Positions 25,668-35,370 of a DNA stretch of 64,000 bases are shown here, one piece after another. Below the pieces are notes generated by a model. It searched no databases, was not told the DNA's origin, and worked only from the letters and a program-made list of their open reading frames with translations. Origin of the DNA: Puia sp. (lineage in GTDB: Bacteria > Bacteroidota > Bacteroidia > Chitinophagales > Chitinophagaceae). A program made the translations under genes and the position numbers. The stretch spans positions 1-64,000 of the forward strand of contig JARLGZ010000037.1 in the NCBI GenBank assembly GCA_031292515.1. Reading direction: 5' to 3'. The first letter of the stretch is position 1; each line of letters begins with the position of its first letter.

Positions 25668-27152
25668 TCACTCAATTTTCGCCGCGGGCCGGCATTCCTT
25701 GCAGGGGGTATGGGTGATATCGTCTCCGAGTTCATCCCGGTATTTTTGAGCCAAAGCCTGCAGTTCGCTCACGATCTCAGGGTGAAGCGACTGCAGGTCT
25801 TCCGTTTCTCCCGGATCCGTGGAGAGGTCATACAAGGCCATCGGCACATTGACCTCCGCGGTCTTTCCCGGATGGCCGCCGTGACCGGGAGCATATAGTT
25901 TGTAGGTCTGGCTCGGATGGGGAACCGTCAGTTTCCAGGGCCCCCTTCTCACGCCTTCGAGACTGTTATTGCGGTAGTAATATACCAATTCGTTTCGGGG
26001 ATTGGCGCCGGGTTCGTTTTTCAGCAGGGAACTGATATCCACGCCGTCGATTTTTGCTGCAGGCAGCGCAGCCCCACAGAAGCCCGCAATCGTCGGGAAA
26101 AGATCGAGCGTCGCGGCGATCTGGTTGCAGACCGTGCCTGCAGGGATCATACCGGGCCAGCGCATGATACAAGGTTCGCGCTGACCCCCTTCCCAACTGG
26201 TTCCTTTTCCTTCCCGCAGTCCTCCTGTATTGCCGGCATGATCGCCAAACGAGAGCCAGGGGCCATTGTCGCTGGTGAAGATGACGAGGGTGTTCTTTTC
26301 CAGGCTATTCTCCTTCAGCGTGCGCATCACTTCTCCGACGGACCAGTCTACTTCCATCATGACATCGCCGAATAGCCCTCTTTTACTCTTCCCTAAAAAG
26401 GCTGGGGAAGCGGCGATCGGAACATGCACCATGGAATGCGCCAGGTAGAGAAAGAACGGGTGGCTCTTATTTTCACGGATAAAGTCGCAGGCCCGTTTCG
26501 TGTAGATGCCGGTCAGCTGCCCCTGGTCGCCCAGGTTTCGAATATAACGGACGGCAGAATCTCCTTTTAGCAGAGGCAGCGGCGGATACCTCGACTTCCA
26601 GTCGCTGGTGTCGGTGACGGGGTTTCCGTCGTAGTCCATCGGCCACATATCATTTGAGTAAGGCAGGCCGAGGTATTCGTCGAACCCATAATGGATAGGC
26701 AAATAGGGCGCCCTGGAGCCGAGATGCCATTTCCCGATCATCCCGGTATGATAACCGGCCTGTTTCAGCGCGCGGGCAATGGTCGTCTCTTTTGGGTTCA
26801 GCGCCGTCTTGTCCCAGGGCATCAGGGCGCCGTGCAAGCCGAGCCGGTTGGGATAGCAGCCCGTCAGCAGCGCGGCCCTCGACGCCGTACACACCGCCTG
26901 GGCGGCGTAGAAATTGGTAAAACGCATACCCCCGGCCGCAAGCCGGTTGATATTCGGGGTATGATACCCATAGCCGCTATAGCATTCCGGGTCGCCATAG
27001 CCCATGTCATCCATGAAAATAATAATGATATTGGGCCTCTTTGGCGGAGCTCCCTTTTTGGGGCTGCCACCTGCGACCACGACGTGGTTGCAAAACAGGA
27101 AAAAGAGCAGGAGACAAGAGAGCCTCCAAGGGCATCCTTTTATAGGGAACAT
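25668..27152 (-). CDS. Arylsulfatase-family sulfatase
   Basis: 494 residues with a signal peptide (~residue 27). The alkaline-phosphatase-superfamily metal site begins NIIIIFMDDMGYGD (Asp48-Asp49). The sulfatase signature is CTASRAALLTG with the formylglycine cysteine at 88; the usual Pro of C-x-P-S-R is Ala here. Later motifs include GKWHLGS and TSDNGPW. Export plus type I signature predicts hydrolysis of a sulfated glycan or ester in the periplasm after maturation by a formylglycine-generating enzyme, which is not encoded in the window. No SusCD pair is adjacent. Confidence 0.88.
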   Translation of the reverse strand: MFPIKGCPWRLSCLLLFFLFCNHVVVAGGSPKKGAPPKRPNIIIIFMDDMGYGDPECYSGYGYHTPNINRLAAGGMRFTNFYAAQAVCTASRAALLTGCYPNRLGLHGALMPWDKTALNPKETTIARALKQAGYHTGMIGKWHLGSRAPYLPIHYGFDEYLGLPYSNDMWPMDYDGNPVTDTSDWKSRYPPLPLLKGDSAVRYIRNLGDQGQLTGIYTKRACDFIRENKSHPFFLYLAHSMVHVPIAASPAFLGKSKRGLFGDVMMEVDWSVGEVMRTLKENSLEKNTLVIFTSDNGPWLSFGDHAGNTGGLREGKGTSWEGGQREPCIMRWPGMIPAGTVCNQIAATLDLFPTIAGFCGAALPAAKIDGVDISSLLKNEPGANPRNELVYYYRNNSLEGVRRGPWKLTVPHPSQTYKLYAPGHGGHPGKTAEVNVPMALYDLSTDPGETEDLQSLHPEIVSELQALAQKYRDELGDDITHTPCKECRPAAKIE

Positions 27153-27306
27153 ATATTGACCGCATTTTTGATGAGTGGAATATTTTTTCCGTTCCTCTGA
27201 AGCGCAAGATCAGCTGAGACTTTCACACATTTTAAAAATAGACAAACCGAATGGCATTGCCTGCTTTCGTTTATAGACAGCGGCATTTCCCCGGATTTCA
27301 TACTCG

Positions 27307-27840
27307 TCAATGGCCCTGAACGGGCAATGAGATCGCTTCCGCCAGCGATTCATAGGTCCCGTCATAACTATTGAGTTTCTTGCCGTTCAGGAAAAAAGAG
27401 GGGGTGCCATTCACTCCGCTCCGGATACCGCTTTCAAAGTCGGCTTCGACCTTCGCGACCAGGTCTTTGCTTTCCCAGTCCCTGGCGAAAGTCTTACTGT
27501 CGAGCCCCAGGGTTTCGGCGAATTGAGTAAAACTGCTGCCGTGAAGATCTTCCTGGTTTTCGAAGATGATGTCATGCATCTCCCAGAACTTGCCCTGCCT
27601 CGCGGCGGCTTCCGCCGCGAGGGCGGCTATAAAGGCGGCGGGGTGGCTTTCCTGAAGCGGGAAATTCCGGAATACAAACCGGAAGCTCCTGCCATGTTCT
27701 TTTATAAGCCTTTTCAGCAGCGGGTGCGCATGACCGCAATGCGGGCATTGGTAGTCGCCGTATTCTACCAGGGTAATGCCGGCATGGAGATTCCCTGTTT
27801 GCTGGTCGGTATCGCTGACGGGCGGTTTTAGTGTTGACAT
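27307..27840 (-). CDS. DsbA-family thioredoxin-fold protein, cytosolic
   Basis: 177 residues. The active site is CPHC (32-35) in VEYGDYQCPHCGHAHP, the cis-proline loop is GVNGTPSFFLNG and an inserted helical domain lies between (~60-130), which is the DsbA/FrnE-like layout. There is no signal peptide, so unlike classical DsbA it should stay in the cytosol, where related proteins act as disulfide reductases in oxidative stress. It follows a peroxiredoxin gene on the same strand with a 75-bp gap. Confidence 0.85.
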   Translation of the reverse strand: MSTLKPPVSDTDQQTGNLHAGITLVEYGDYQCPHCGHAHPLLKRLIKEHGRSFRFVFRNFPLQESHPAAFIAALAAEAAARQGKFWEMHDIIFENQEDLHGSSFTQFAETLGLDSKTFARDWESKDLVAKVEADFESGIRSGVNGTPSFFLNGKKLNSYDGTYESLAEAISLPVQGH

Positions 27841-27915
27841 ATGGATTGCTGTTTTTGAAGATCCGTTGCCTGAAAAAAGATTCGTTCTTTAAGATTCATC
27901 CTTTTTTGAAACCGG

Positions 27916-28386
27916 CTAACCCTTTTGTTTCGACATTGCTTCGAGGGCGTCCAATATGCCGTCGGCGCCTGGGTTGATGCCATCCGGTGAGAGATAGGTC
28001 CATTGTATGACGCCTTGTTCATCCAGCACGAACAGCGCTCGCAGGCATTGCCCGGCCTGTTCGTTATAGGCGCCATAGGCCCTGGAAATCGCGCCCTTGG
28101 GTTCGAAATCCGCCAGCAAGGGGAAATGCAGCTTGCGGTCTTGTGAAAAAGCCATATGACACCATTTGCTGTCGACGGATATCCCTACTACTTCGGCATT
28201 GTATTTATGGAAGTATTTCAACATCTCGTTGTACAAAGCCACCTGGTCTCCGCAAACAGGGCTCCAGTCGGCCGGATAAAATACCAATACGACTCTTTTG
28301 CCCGCCAGTTCTGATAGTTTCAAAGTCTGGTCAGGGGTGGCATTCAACTGGAATTCCGGAGCTTTCGTTCCTTTCTGTAGTAGCAT
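27916..28386 (-). CDS. AhpC/TSA-type peroxiredoxin
   Basis: 156 residues from ATG 28386. The longer upstream frame overlaps the preceding gene and lacks the fold. The peroxidatic cysteine is Cys45 in FYPADWSPVCGDQ, where the usual Thr three residues earlier is Ser. Cys76 and Cys114 (QAGQCLRALF) are candidate resolving residues. The C-terminal DGILDALEAM closes the fold. It reduces peroxides using thiols. Its start lies 4 bp after the stop of an uncharacterised gene, so they are co-transcribed. Confidence 0.88.
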   Translation of the reverse strand: MLLQKGTKAPEFQLNATPDQTLKLSELAGKRVVLVFYPADWSPVCGDQVALYNEMLKYFHKYNAEVVGISVDSKWCHMAFSQDRKLHFPLLADFEPKGAISRAYGAYNEQAGQCLRALFVLDEQGVIQWTYLSPDGINPGADGILDALEAMSKQKG

Positions 28387-28390
28387 TTTT

Positions 28391-29119
28391 TTATTTTTTG
28401 CTGTATGAGTTCCATCTGTCGTCGTTATCGAAATCATACCCCTCGATGATCCAATCCGCTGATTTGAAAAACCCCTTGCCGATGGTTCTGGCCCCGATGT
28501 CCACATGGTTGTTGAACAGGGCATTGAAAATCGTGTTCAGCTTTTCGCCGGTGTAGCCGGTATAGTGGATGTCCAATCCTTCAATCCGTTGCGAATAGAT
28601 GCCATATGGTACGAAACGGTATCCGGCGAATTTCTCCTCGATCGACAGGCAGATCAGCTCAAAGAGCTCTTTATATTCGTTTTCGGGGGAAATCGCCAGG
28701 AAGTTGGTGGCATACACCTTGTCATCCTCCAGTACGATCTCACTCCTGTCATGCCCCAGCACGGTATAAAAGGGGCCGGTGAGGCTGACAAAAAAATGAA
28801 TCTCCCGGATACGGGTCAGGTTTTCGGCCGCCCGCCTCTCCAATTCTATAAAAGAACTGAAACAGGGCGTCTGCCCCGAGGTAGTGCCATAAACAATCTT
28901 GTGGGTACGGTACTCGACCGCTTTCTCAAAGGCTTCCCAACCGCTTGTAAATTTGTGTTCATCATGGATATTGTCGATGATGATCTTCTCCAGGCTCCTG
29001 ATGCCGGAATAGCTCTTATACAGACCGGTATCATCCTTGGGGATGCCGATGGGATAGTACTTCTTTATACAATCATAAACCGGCCAGAAATCATACTTTT
29101 CATGATTAAAGCTGAACAT
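28391..29119 (-). CDS. Uncharacterised protein upstream of peroxiredoxin
   Basis: 242 residues from ATG 29119 (a TTG three codons earlier is less likely). No signal peptide or membrane span. Mixed alpha/beta composition with an aromatic-rich centre (HFFVSLTGPFYTVLGHDRSE) and a C-terminal acidic end (GYDFDNDDRW). I do not recognise the family. Co-transcription with a peroxiredoxin and then a DsbA-like gene suggests a link to redox stress, which is guilt by association only. Confidence 0.6.
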   Translation of the reverse strand: MFSFNHEKYDFWPVYDCIKKYYPIGIPKDDTGLYKSYSGIRSLEKIIIDNIHDEHKFTSGWEAFEKAVEYRTHKIVYGTTSGQTPCFSSFIELERRAAENLTRIREIHFFVSLTGPFYTVLGHDRSEIVLEDDKVYATNFLAISPENEYKELFELICLSIEEKFAGYRFVPYGIYSQRIEGLDIHYTGYTGEKLNTIFNALFNNHVDIGARTIGKGFFKSADWIIEGYDFDNDDRWNSYSKK

Positions 29120-29202
29120 CGCAACCAAAGTTATCGCAGCATTGCCAGCTTCTGAAATTAATTATACCTAAAATCATTTTTATTAAATATACCATGCGGT
29201 AT

Positions 29203-29210
29203 TATATTTG
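29203..29210 (+). promoter_or_regulatory. Bacteroidota -7 box of fabF
   Basis: TATATTTG matches TAnnTTTG exactly, 24 bp before ATG 29235. It supports the 29235 start, because a more upstream in-frame start would lie inside the promoter. Confidence 0.5.
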
Positions 29211-29234
29211 CAATTCATTTATAATAAAATTCTT

Positions 29235-30488
29235 ATGAAAAGAGTGGTTATTACGGGTCTTGGCGCTATAACCCCCATTGGCAATTCAGTCGGTGAGTTC
29301 TGGGAAAATATCATCGCCGGCAAAAGCGGAGCGGGGCCCATAACCAAGTTCGATGCCTCCAAATTCAAGACTACGTTCGGATGTGAGGTGCGGGGGTTCA
29401 ATCCGGAGAATTATTTCGAGAAAAAAGAAGCCAGGAAATATGACTCTTTCACTCATTACGCCGTCGCGGCGTCCGACGAAGCGATTAAAGATGCGGGGCT
29501 GGAGCTCAGCGCGATGGACCTGGAGCAGCGTGCGATGATCGGTGTGATCTGGGCATCGGGCAATGGAGGAATCGGAACCTTCGAGGAGCAGCTAAAGGAA
29601 TACTACGGCGGTGATGGCACACCCCGCTTCAACCCCTATTTTATACCAAAAATGATAGCCGATATCGCGGCGGGTGTCATTTCTATCCGTAATAAGCTGC
29701 ATGGGCCCAACTATTGCACCGTATCGGCCTGCGCGTCCTCGAATACGGCTATCATCGCCGCCTTCGACACCATCAGGCTCGGAAAAGCCCACGTGATGAT
29801 CGCGGGTGGCTCCGAAGCGGCTATCACCCCTGCTTCCGTCGGCGGTTTTAACGCAGCGCAGGCGCTGTCGAAAAACAATGCCGATCCGCTTGGCGCTTCC
29901 CGCCCGTTCGACAAAGACCGGGACGGTTTCGTCATCGGCGAAGGAGCCGGAGCGCTGGTCCTGGAAGAACTGGAGCATGCTTTGCAAAGAGGTGCAAGGA
30001 TTCATGGGGAAATGATCGGCGGAGGCATGGCTGCCGATGCCTACCATCTCACCGGTACACCACCGGACGGAATCGGGGCCGCTCTCGGAATCAGCAAGGC
30101 ATTGGAAGAGGCAAATATAACGCCCGATAAGATCGATTATATCAATACCCACTCCACCTCTACGCCCATCGGGGACGTGAGCGAACTGACGGGCATGAAA
30201 AAGATCTTCAAAGACCTCCCGGTCGCCATCAGCGCGACAAAGTCCATGACAGGACACCTGCTCGGGGCCGCGGGCGCCATTGAAAGCATCATTTGCATAT
30301 TGAGCGCGAAACACGATATCATACCCGCCACCATCAACACGAAGAACATCGACGAGCAGATACCAAAAGGGTTCAATATCATCCTGGGCAAATCCATAAA
30401 AGCGGAGGTGAATTATGTCCTGAACAACACCTTTGGCTTTGGCGGCCACACGGCGAGTTCTATTTTCCGAAAATACAAGGGTGAATAA
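29235..30488 (+). CDS. fabF: Beta-ketoacyl-ACP synthase II
   Basis: 417 residues from ATG 29235, standard for FabF. The catalytic triad is Cys166 in TVSACASSNTA, His in NTHSTSTPIGD and His in KSMTGHLLGAAG. The KDRDGFVIGEGAG and C-terminal NNTFGFGGHTASSIF motifs are present. It extends acyl-ACP with malonyl-ACP in type II fatty acid synthesis. It is a lone copy, not next to acpP, which in Bacteroidota usually neighbours the main fabF, so this may be a second or specialised copy. Start choice rests on the -7 box at 29203-29210. Confidence 0.92.
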   Translation: MKRVVITGLGAITPIGNSVGEFWENIIAGKSGAGPITKFDASKFKTTFGCEVRGFNPENYFEKKEARKYDSFTHYAVAASDEAIKDAGLELSAMDLEQRAMIGVIWASGNGGIGTFEEQLKEYYGGDGTPRFNPYFIPKMIADIAAGVISIRNKLHGPNYCTVSACASSNTAIIAAFDTIRLGKAHVMIAGGSEAAITPASVGGFNAAQALSKNNADPLGASRPFDKDRDGFVIGEGAGALVLEELEHALQRGARIHGEMIGGGMAADAYHLTGTPPDGIGAALGISKALEEANITPDKIDYINTHSTSTPIGDVSELTGMKKIFKDLPVAISATKSMTGHLLGAAGAIESIICILSAKHDIIPATINTKNIDEQIPKGFNIILGKSIKAEVNYVLNNTFGFGGHTASSIFRKYKGE

Positions 30489-30558
30489 GGCCGCTTCCAT
30501 CTGATGGGTCACCTCCATCAAATAAAAAATCTATTTAACACTCACTACTGACTACTCA

Positions 30559-31824
30559 CTATTTCATCTGAAAGTAGATCAATGCCGCGGCAGCTGCGGT
30601 CATCAGGATCAGGGCCAGCACGCCGAACACATTGGTGGCTCTCTTGTTGACGGATTCCCCCATGATCACCGGGTTATTGCATATGTGAAGGACGACGGCA
30701 ATCATGACGGGCGCGGTGAGACCGTAGAGAACAGCCGTATAGATGAGTGCCTGTATCGGGCTGATGTTGAGGAAATCCAGGGAAAGACCGGCCAGCAGCG
30801 CAATGGCAAGGGTCAAGTAGAAACCCGGCGCCTGGTTGAATTTTTTGTCCAGCCCTTGCCGCCAGCTAAAAGTCTCCGCGACGATATAAGACAGCGCACC
30901 GCCCAGGACCGGGATCGCCAGAAAACCGGTCCCGATCACGCCGATCGCGAAAAGAGCATACGTGACCTTTCCCGCCAGCGGCTCCAACGCTTTTGCCGCC
31001 TGATCCACCGTGTCGATTTGCCGGATGCCGGCATTGTACAAGACGACGCCCGCCGTCAGAATGATAAAGAACATGACGACATTCGAGAAGAACATGCCCC
31101 CATAGACATCCTTTTCCATTTTTGTCATGAAGCGCTTGTCGATGACCACTTTTCTGGTGGAGCTGCTGACATCTTCGGCTTCCATCGTCGCCTGCCAGAA
31201 GAACAGATAAGGCGAAATAGTCGTGCCGAGGATGGCGACGAGTATCTCGAAAAAGTCCCTGTTCAGCTGGATTGTCGGGATAAAAGTGTGTCTGAGTACC
31301 TGCAGCCAGTCCACTTTCACCAGGAAAGGGATGATGATATACAGCAAAAGTACCATACACAACCATTTCAGAATCCCGGCCAGTTTGTGATAAGGATAGA
31401 TGATCACACCCGCCAGGATCAGCCCGGTGAACAGGATTTCGAAGGCGAATATGGGAACCGAAGGGATCAGCAGATGGGCCACCGCCCCCATCCCTTCTAT
31501 ATCGGCCCCGATATTGAGGATGATCGCGGGAAAACTAAAAATCATCATCAGGTAGAGGACGGGTCTCGGATAATGCTCCTTCAGAATCCCGGAGAGCCCC
31601 TTGGCTGTCACCGCGCCGACCCGTGCGCACATTTCCTGGATAGCCGCCATGAGCGGGAAGGTGATCAGCGCCGTCCAAAGCGTCGCCAGGCCGAATCCCG
31701 CGCCTGCCTGGGAATACGTTGCGATGCCGGAAGGATCGTCGTCACTGGCTCCTGTTATAAGGCCCGGGCCCAATGTCTTCCAGAATTGCTTGCATCTGAC
31801 GATGAATTTTGTGGATCGCTTCAT
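30559..31824 (-). CDS. Nramp-type divalent metal transporter with altered metal-site motifs
   Basis: 421 residues and about 11 membrane spans. The first span carries ASDDDPSGIATY where canonical Nramps have DPGN. The sixth-span motif MPH is replaced by ISPYLFFWQ, and a TMEAEDVSS segment follows in the loop. The fold is Nramp, but two principal metal ligands differ, so Mn/Fe uptake cannot be assumed. Nramp-related Mg transporters and other divergent members show comparable changes. The basic N-terminal head (MKRSTKFIVRCKQFWKTLGPG) fits an inner-membrane location. Divergent from gpmA. Confidence 0.75.
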   Translation of the reverse strand: MKRSTKFIVRCKQFWKTLGPGLITGASDDDPSGIATYSQAGAGFGLATLWTALITFPLMAAIQEMCARVGAVTAKGLSGILKEHYPRPVLYLMMIFSFPAIILNIGADIEGMGAVAHLLIPSVPIFAFEILFTGLILAGVIIYPYHKLAGILKWLCMVLLLYIIIPFLVKVDWLQVLRHTFIPTIQLNRDFFEILVAILGTTISPYLFFWQATMEAEDVSSSTRKVVIDKRFMTKMEKDVYGGMFFSNVVMFFIILTAGVVLYNAGIRQIDTVDQAAKALEPLAGKVTYALFAIGVIGTGFLAIPVLGGALSYIVAETFSWRQGLDKKFNQAPGFYLTLAIALLAGLSLDFLNISPIQALIYTAVLYGLTAPVMIAVVLHICNNPVIMGESVNKRATNVFGVLALILMTAAAAALIYFQMK

Positions 31825-31928
31825 GGTGACGATAATTAGCGGGTTATAAGATACCGCGAATGAGCCGTCCCAAAAAATAATCCTTGCAGACCCTGATCAT
31901 AATAGTTCCCGGAACGTTAATTTTATGC

Positions 31929-32534
31929 ATGCCTTTATTAGTCATTGTTCGTCACGGACAGTCGGCGTGGAACCTGGAGAACCGGTTTACCGGCGAAGTG
32001 GATATAGACCTGACCCCCCTGGGAAGAGAGGAAGCGCGCCTGGCGGGAGAAAAGTTAAAGACGTTCGTCTTTGGACACTGCTTCACCTCTGCCCTGAAAA
32101 GGGCCCAGGAGTCCCTGTCCCTGATCCTGGAAGAGATGGGGGGTGCGGCCCCACCCATCATCATCGACAAGGCCCTGAACGAGCGGAACTATGGCGATTT
32201 ACAGGGCTTGAACAAGGCTGAGACGGCGCGAAAATACGGAGATGCGCAGGTTGCTCTGTGGAGGAGAAGCTATGCCGTCAAACCGCCTGGCGGCGAAAGC
32301 CTGAAAGACACGGCAGATCGGGTGCTGCCTTACTACCGGCAACAGATCGAGCCCCTCCTGAAAGCCGGGGAAAATATCCTGATCGTGGCACATGGCAACA
32401 GTCTTCGCGCCCTGATGATGCACCTCGAAAATATCAGTGCCGAGGCCATCGCCGATACCAATCTGCCGACCGGACAGCCCCGTGTCTATATGATGGATGA
32501 AAATCTGAAAATCGAAAAAGTGGCGTACCTGTGA
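31929..32534 (+). CDS. gpmA: 2,3-bisphosphoglycerate-dependent phosphoglycerate mutase
   Basis: 201 residues from ATG 31929. The longer upstream frame adds no family sequence. Markers are VIVRHGQSAWNLENRFTG (phosphohistidine), LTPLGREEA, ERNYGDLQGLNKAE and VAHGNSLRALMMHL (second His). It interconverts 3- and 2-phosphoglycerate in glycolysis. It is ~30-45 residues shorter than E. coli GpmA, as seen in the short-type enzymes, so an all-purpose phosphatase of the same superfamily is the alternative, though the ERNYGDLQGLNK segment favours the mutase. Confidence 0.85.
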   Translation: MPLLVIVRHGQSAWNLENRFTGEVDIDLTPLGREEARLAGEKLKTFVFGHCFTSALKRAQESLSLILEEMGGAAPPIIIDKALNERNYGDLQGLNKAETARKYGDAQVALWRRSYAVKPPGGESLKDTADRVLPYYRQQIEPLLKAGENILIVAHGNSLRALMMHLENISAEAIADTNLPTGQPRVYMMDENLKIEKVAYL

Positions 32535-32609
32535 TCCTTTGGGTCCCTCTATGGTTTCTTTGGGTCCCGGCTATACTCGAAGCGTGTTCTAATCGTGACC
32601 AGGCGAGTC

Positions 32610-33581
32610 TCAATCCGTGAGTAAGACGATTTTGCCCATATGGGGTCCGTTTTCCATAAGTTCGTGGGCCAGGGCGGCATCCTGCAGGGGGAACCGGTTG
32701 TAAACGACGGACCTGAAGCCGCCGGTCTCTATCAGGGGCCATACCCTTTCTTCAATGTCCGCCGCCAGGGCGCTCTTAAAGGCGGTGTCCCGGACGCGCA
32801 GCGTGCTCCCGGTAATCAGTAAGCGGCGCCCCATCAGCGAGAATACGTCTATTTCCGCCTTTGATCCCCGGATGGCATTGATGAAGACAAGACGTCCATC
32901 GGCTCTCAGCAGACGCAGGTTCTTTGGAATATAGTCACCACCGATCGTATCCAGCACCAGGTCGATTCCTTCGGGTGACAGCACCTGTTCGAAGTCTTCT
33001 GTTTTATAGTTGACACACCGGTCGGCGCCCAACCCGAGACATGCATCGCATTTTTCCTGGCTGCCTGCCGTGGTATATACGATCGCGCCAAAGGCTTTTG
33101 CAAGCTGGATAGCTGTCATCCCGATGCCGCCGCTCCCGCCATGCACCAGGAATCGCTCTCCCCTTTTTAAGAGACCGCGTTGAAAGACGTTGTGCCAGAC
33201 GGTAAACACCGTCTCGGGAAGAGAGGCTGCTTCGGCAAAACTCCAGCCCGCCGGTAAAGGAAGGCACTGTCCCTCGGGCACGGCGGCAAATTCCGCATAA
33301 CCGCCGCCTGCCACCAGCGCGCAGACGGCATCGCCGGTTTTCCAGCGCCGGCAGCCGGCGCCGCATTGCTCGACGATCCCCGCCAGCTCCAATCCGGGTA
33401 TGTCGGGAGAAGCGCCCGGCGGAGGCGGATAATGCCCTTTCCGCTGCGACACGTCAGGCCTGTTGACACCTGCCGCCTTTACACGGATCAGCACCTCCCC
33501 TTCCGCGGGAACAGGAGCCGGCCTCTCCTGTATTTGCAGGGTATCGGGGCCGCCGGGTCTCGTGATGACGATCGCTCGCAT
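32610..33581 (-). CDS. NAD(P)H:quinone oxidoreductase, zinc-free MDR family
   Basis: 323 residues. The GroES-like N-domain (VKAAGVNRPDVSQRKG) and Rossmann motif VHGGSGGIGMTAIQLAKAFGA are those of the QOR/PIG3 branch of the medium-chain dehydrogenases. Zinc-ligand cysteines are absent. It likely reduces quinones or reactive enones with NADPH in the cytosol. It follows bshC on the same strand (55 bp), consistent with a thiol/electrophile-defence context. Confidence 0.85.
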   Translation of the reverse strand: MRAIVITRPGGPDTLQIQERPAPVPAEGEVLIRVKAAGVNRPDVSQRKGHYPPPPGASPDIPGLELAGIVEQCGAGCRRWKTGDAVCALVAGGGYAEFAAVPEGQCLPLPAGWSFAEAASLPETVFTVWHNVFQRGLLKRGERFLVHGGSGGIGMTAIQLAKAFGAIVYTTAGSQEKCDACLGLGADRCVNYKTEDFEQVLSPEGIDLVLDTIGGDYIPKNLRLLRADGRLVFINAIRGSKAEIDVFSLMGRRLLITGSTLRVRDTAFKSALAADIEERVWPLIETGGFRSVVYNRFPLQDAALAHELMENGPHMGKIVLLTD

Positions 33582-33636
33582 ATGATAAGATTAATCTTTC
33601 CGGGACTTCCCGAAACGAGGGGCGCGGATTTTCCGG

Positions 33637-35232
33637 TCATCCCTCTCCGAGAATGACGAACTCCTGTTCCAGGGTCAGTGAATGGGCATAAAGGTGTTCA
33701 AGGAATGCCGGGCCCCTCCGGGCATACCAGGGCATGAAATTGTCAATGCGCTCCTGCAGGCTGTCGAATGGAAAGAGCGCGGATTTGATGGCATTTACCT
33801 GGCGTCGCTGATCCTCGAATTTTCTTTTTTCTGACTTGAGCAATTTTTTCTCCAGTTCCTCCAGCGGTTTGATGGCCTTTGTTTGAAGGGCGTCGACGTG
33901 TTGCACGAGCGTTGGGTCGACAGCCCCCGAGATCTCTTTTATCCGTGCGTAGAAACCGAGGGCTTCGCGGATCTCCTCTTCCAGGCTCAGTTGTTGCCGT
34001 GACTGGCTCTTTACCAACTCATTGACCAGGTCTTCCTCGGAACGGAAGATATCCGTCACCGCCAGTCCGGCACTTTCGAGCTTCTCTCTCCATGTGTCTT
34101 CGATCAGCAGGAAGGAATTACGAAGGATCAATACCGGGAAAGGCGTTTTATAATGATCGAACAGCTCCCTGAGTTCAAGCCAGTAGGCCGTCTCTCCTCC
34201 TCCACCTATAAAAGCGATGTTTGGCAGGATCGTCTCCTGGAATAAGCCACGAAGGATCACGTTGGGGCTGAAGCGCTCCGGATGCCCGGTTAACTCGTTT
34301 CTCAGCCCGGCTTCTTCGAAAGAGAGGCCGGAGCCATGTACGATAAATTTCCCGCCTTTTTTCTCGATCCTGCCCCGCAGATCGTCTTTCAGGTAGAACA
34401 GGTTGATTTCCCTCGGGTTGGCCTGCACTTTATAATGAACCGAAAGATCTCTGATCGCGGGGTTGACGATCGAAGAGGGCGTATGGTTGAAAAGATCGTC
34501 CGCGAACACGGAAACCATGAGCTGCTTGAGGCCGGCCCGGTCGGGTATCAGTATGATCAACCCAAAAGAGGCAAACAGGGCGTTCAGCAGTCTGAACGTC
34601 CCCGTTTGTATATCGGGGCTTCCCAGATAGGTTTCCTTCAGCAAAGAGATCAGCTCGCTCCCAAATGGCAATACGGAAAGTTCGCCTTCCACCCGGTCGA
34701 TGATCGTCCCGAGACCTTCCGGCTTCATCCTTCCCACGGCGCCGGTCTGATGGGTATCCCAGATCAGTTTCTCGTTATTCAGGTAGATCTTCCCCAGTTC
34801 TTCCAGGTCCGCATCTTCGCTGCCCATGTAAAACACCGGTACAAACCGGTGCTCCGGAAATTCCTTTGATAAAAAAGAAGCCAGTTTGATCGTATGGAGG
34901 ATCTTGTATATGAAATATAGAGAGCCGGTAAAAATAGCCGGCTGATGCGCCGTGCAAACGGTAAAGGTATTTTCGTCGGCAAGCAGCTCGATATGCTCCC
35001 GGACCCGGTCCGAAGTGGCAATGTTCTTGTATTGTTCTTTCAACGCTTCCACCAGGACCGGCCGGTTCGTAGGAAAACGCTTTCTGGCTTCCAGGGAGGC
35101 GCGTATCCCGTCGACAGACACAGGATGCTTGTAGAAAGGTTTCAGGGAGTCCGCCTGTTTCAGGTAATCAAGAATAATCTCGGAGAAGTATCCAGTCTGG
35201 CTATATGGTAAACGGGTCGATATACAGTCCAT
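33637..35232 (-). CDS. bshC: Bacillithiol biosynthesis cysteine-adding enzyme
   Basis: 531 residues, normal for BshC. N-terminal nucleotide-binding fold with TAHQPAIFTGSLYFIYKILHTI and VFYMGSEDADLEEL, the substrate segment GGGGETAYWLEL near residue 345, and a long C-terminal coiled coil (KAIKPLEELEKKLLKSEKRKFEDQ) typical of the family. It is thought to couple cysteine to GlcN-malate as the last step of bacillithiol synthesis. BshA and BshB are not in the window. Upstream is KGSADH, downstream a quinone oxidoreductase. Confidence 0.92.
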   Translation of the reverse strand: MDCISTRLPYSQTGYFSEIILDYLKQADSLKPFYKHPVSVDGIRASLEARKRFPTNRPVLVEALKEQYKNIATSDRVREHIELLADENTFTVCTAHQPAIFTGSLYFIYKILHTIKLASFLSKEFPEHRFVPVFYMGSEDADLEELGKIYLNNEKLIWDTHQTGAVGRMKPEGLGTIIDRVEGELSVLPFGSELISLLKETYLGSPDIQTGTFRLLNALFASFGLIILIPDRAGLKQLMVSVFADDLFNHTPSSIVNPAIRDLSVHYKVQANPREINLFYLKDDLRGRIEKKGGKFIVHGSGLSFEEAGLRNELTGHPERFSPNVILRGLFQETILPNIAFIGGGGETAYWLELRELFDHYKTPFPVLILRNSFLLIEDTWREKLESAGLAVTDIFRSEEDLVNELVKSQSRQQLSLEEEIREALGFYARIKEISGAVDPTLVQHVDALQTKAIKPLEELEKKLLKSEKRKFEDQRRQVNAIKSALFPFDSLQERIDNFMPWYARRGPAFLEHLYAHSLTLEQEFVILGEG

Positions 35233-35370
35233 ACAAACAATAAAATAAAATTAACGGGTGAATGGTTCAGCTTGTTAGCCTAACATCACAGGGGAATAAG
35301 GGTTCAGTGAACGGAATTATTTTTCCCACACCTGCCGATCTCATTCCTGTACCCGTTTTAGCCAACTGGT

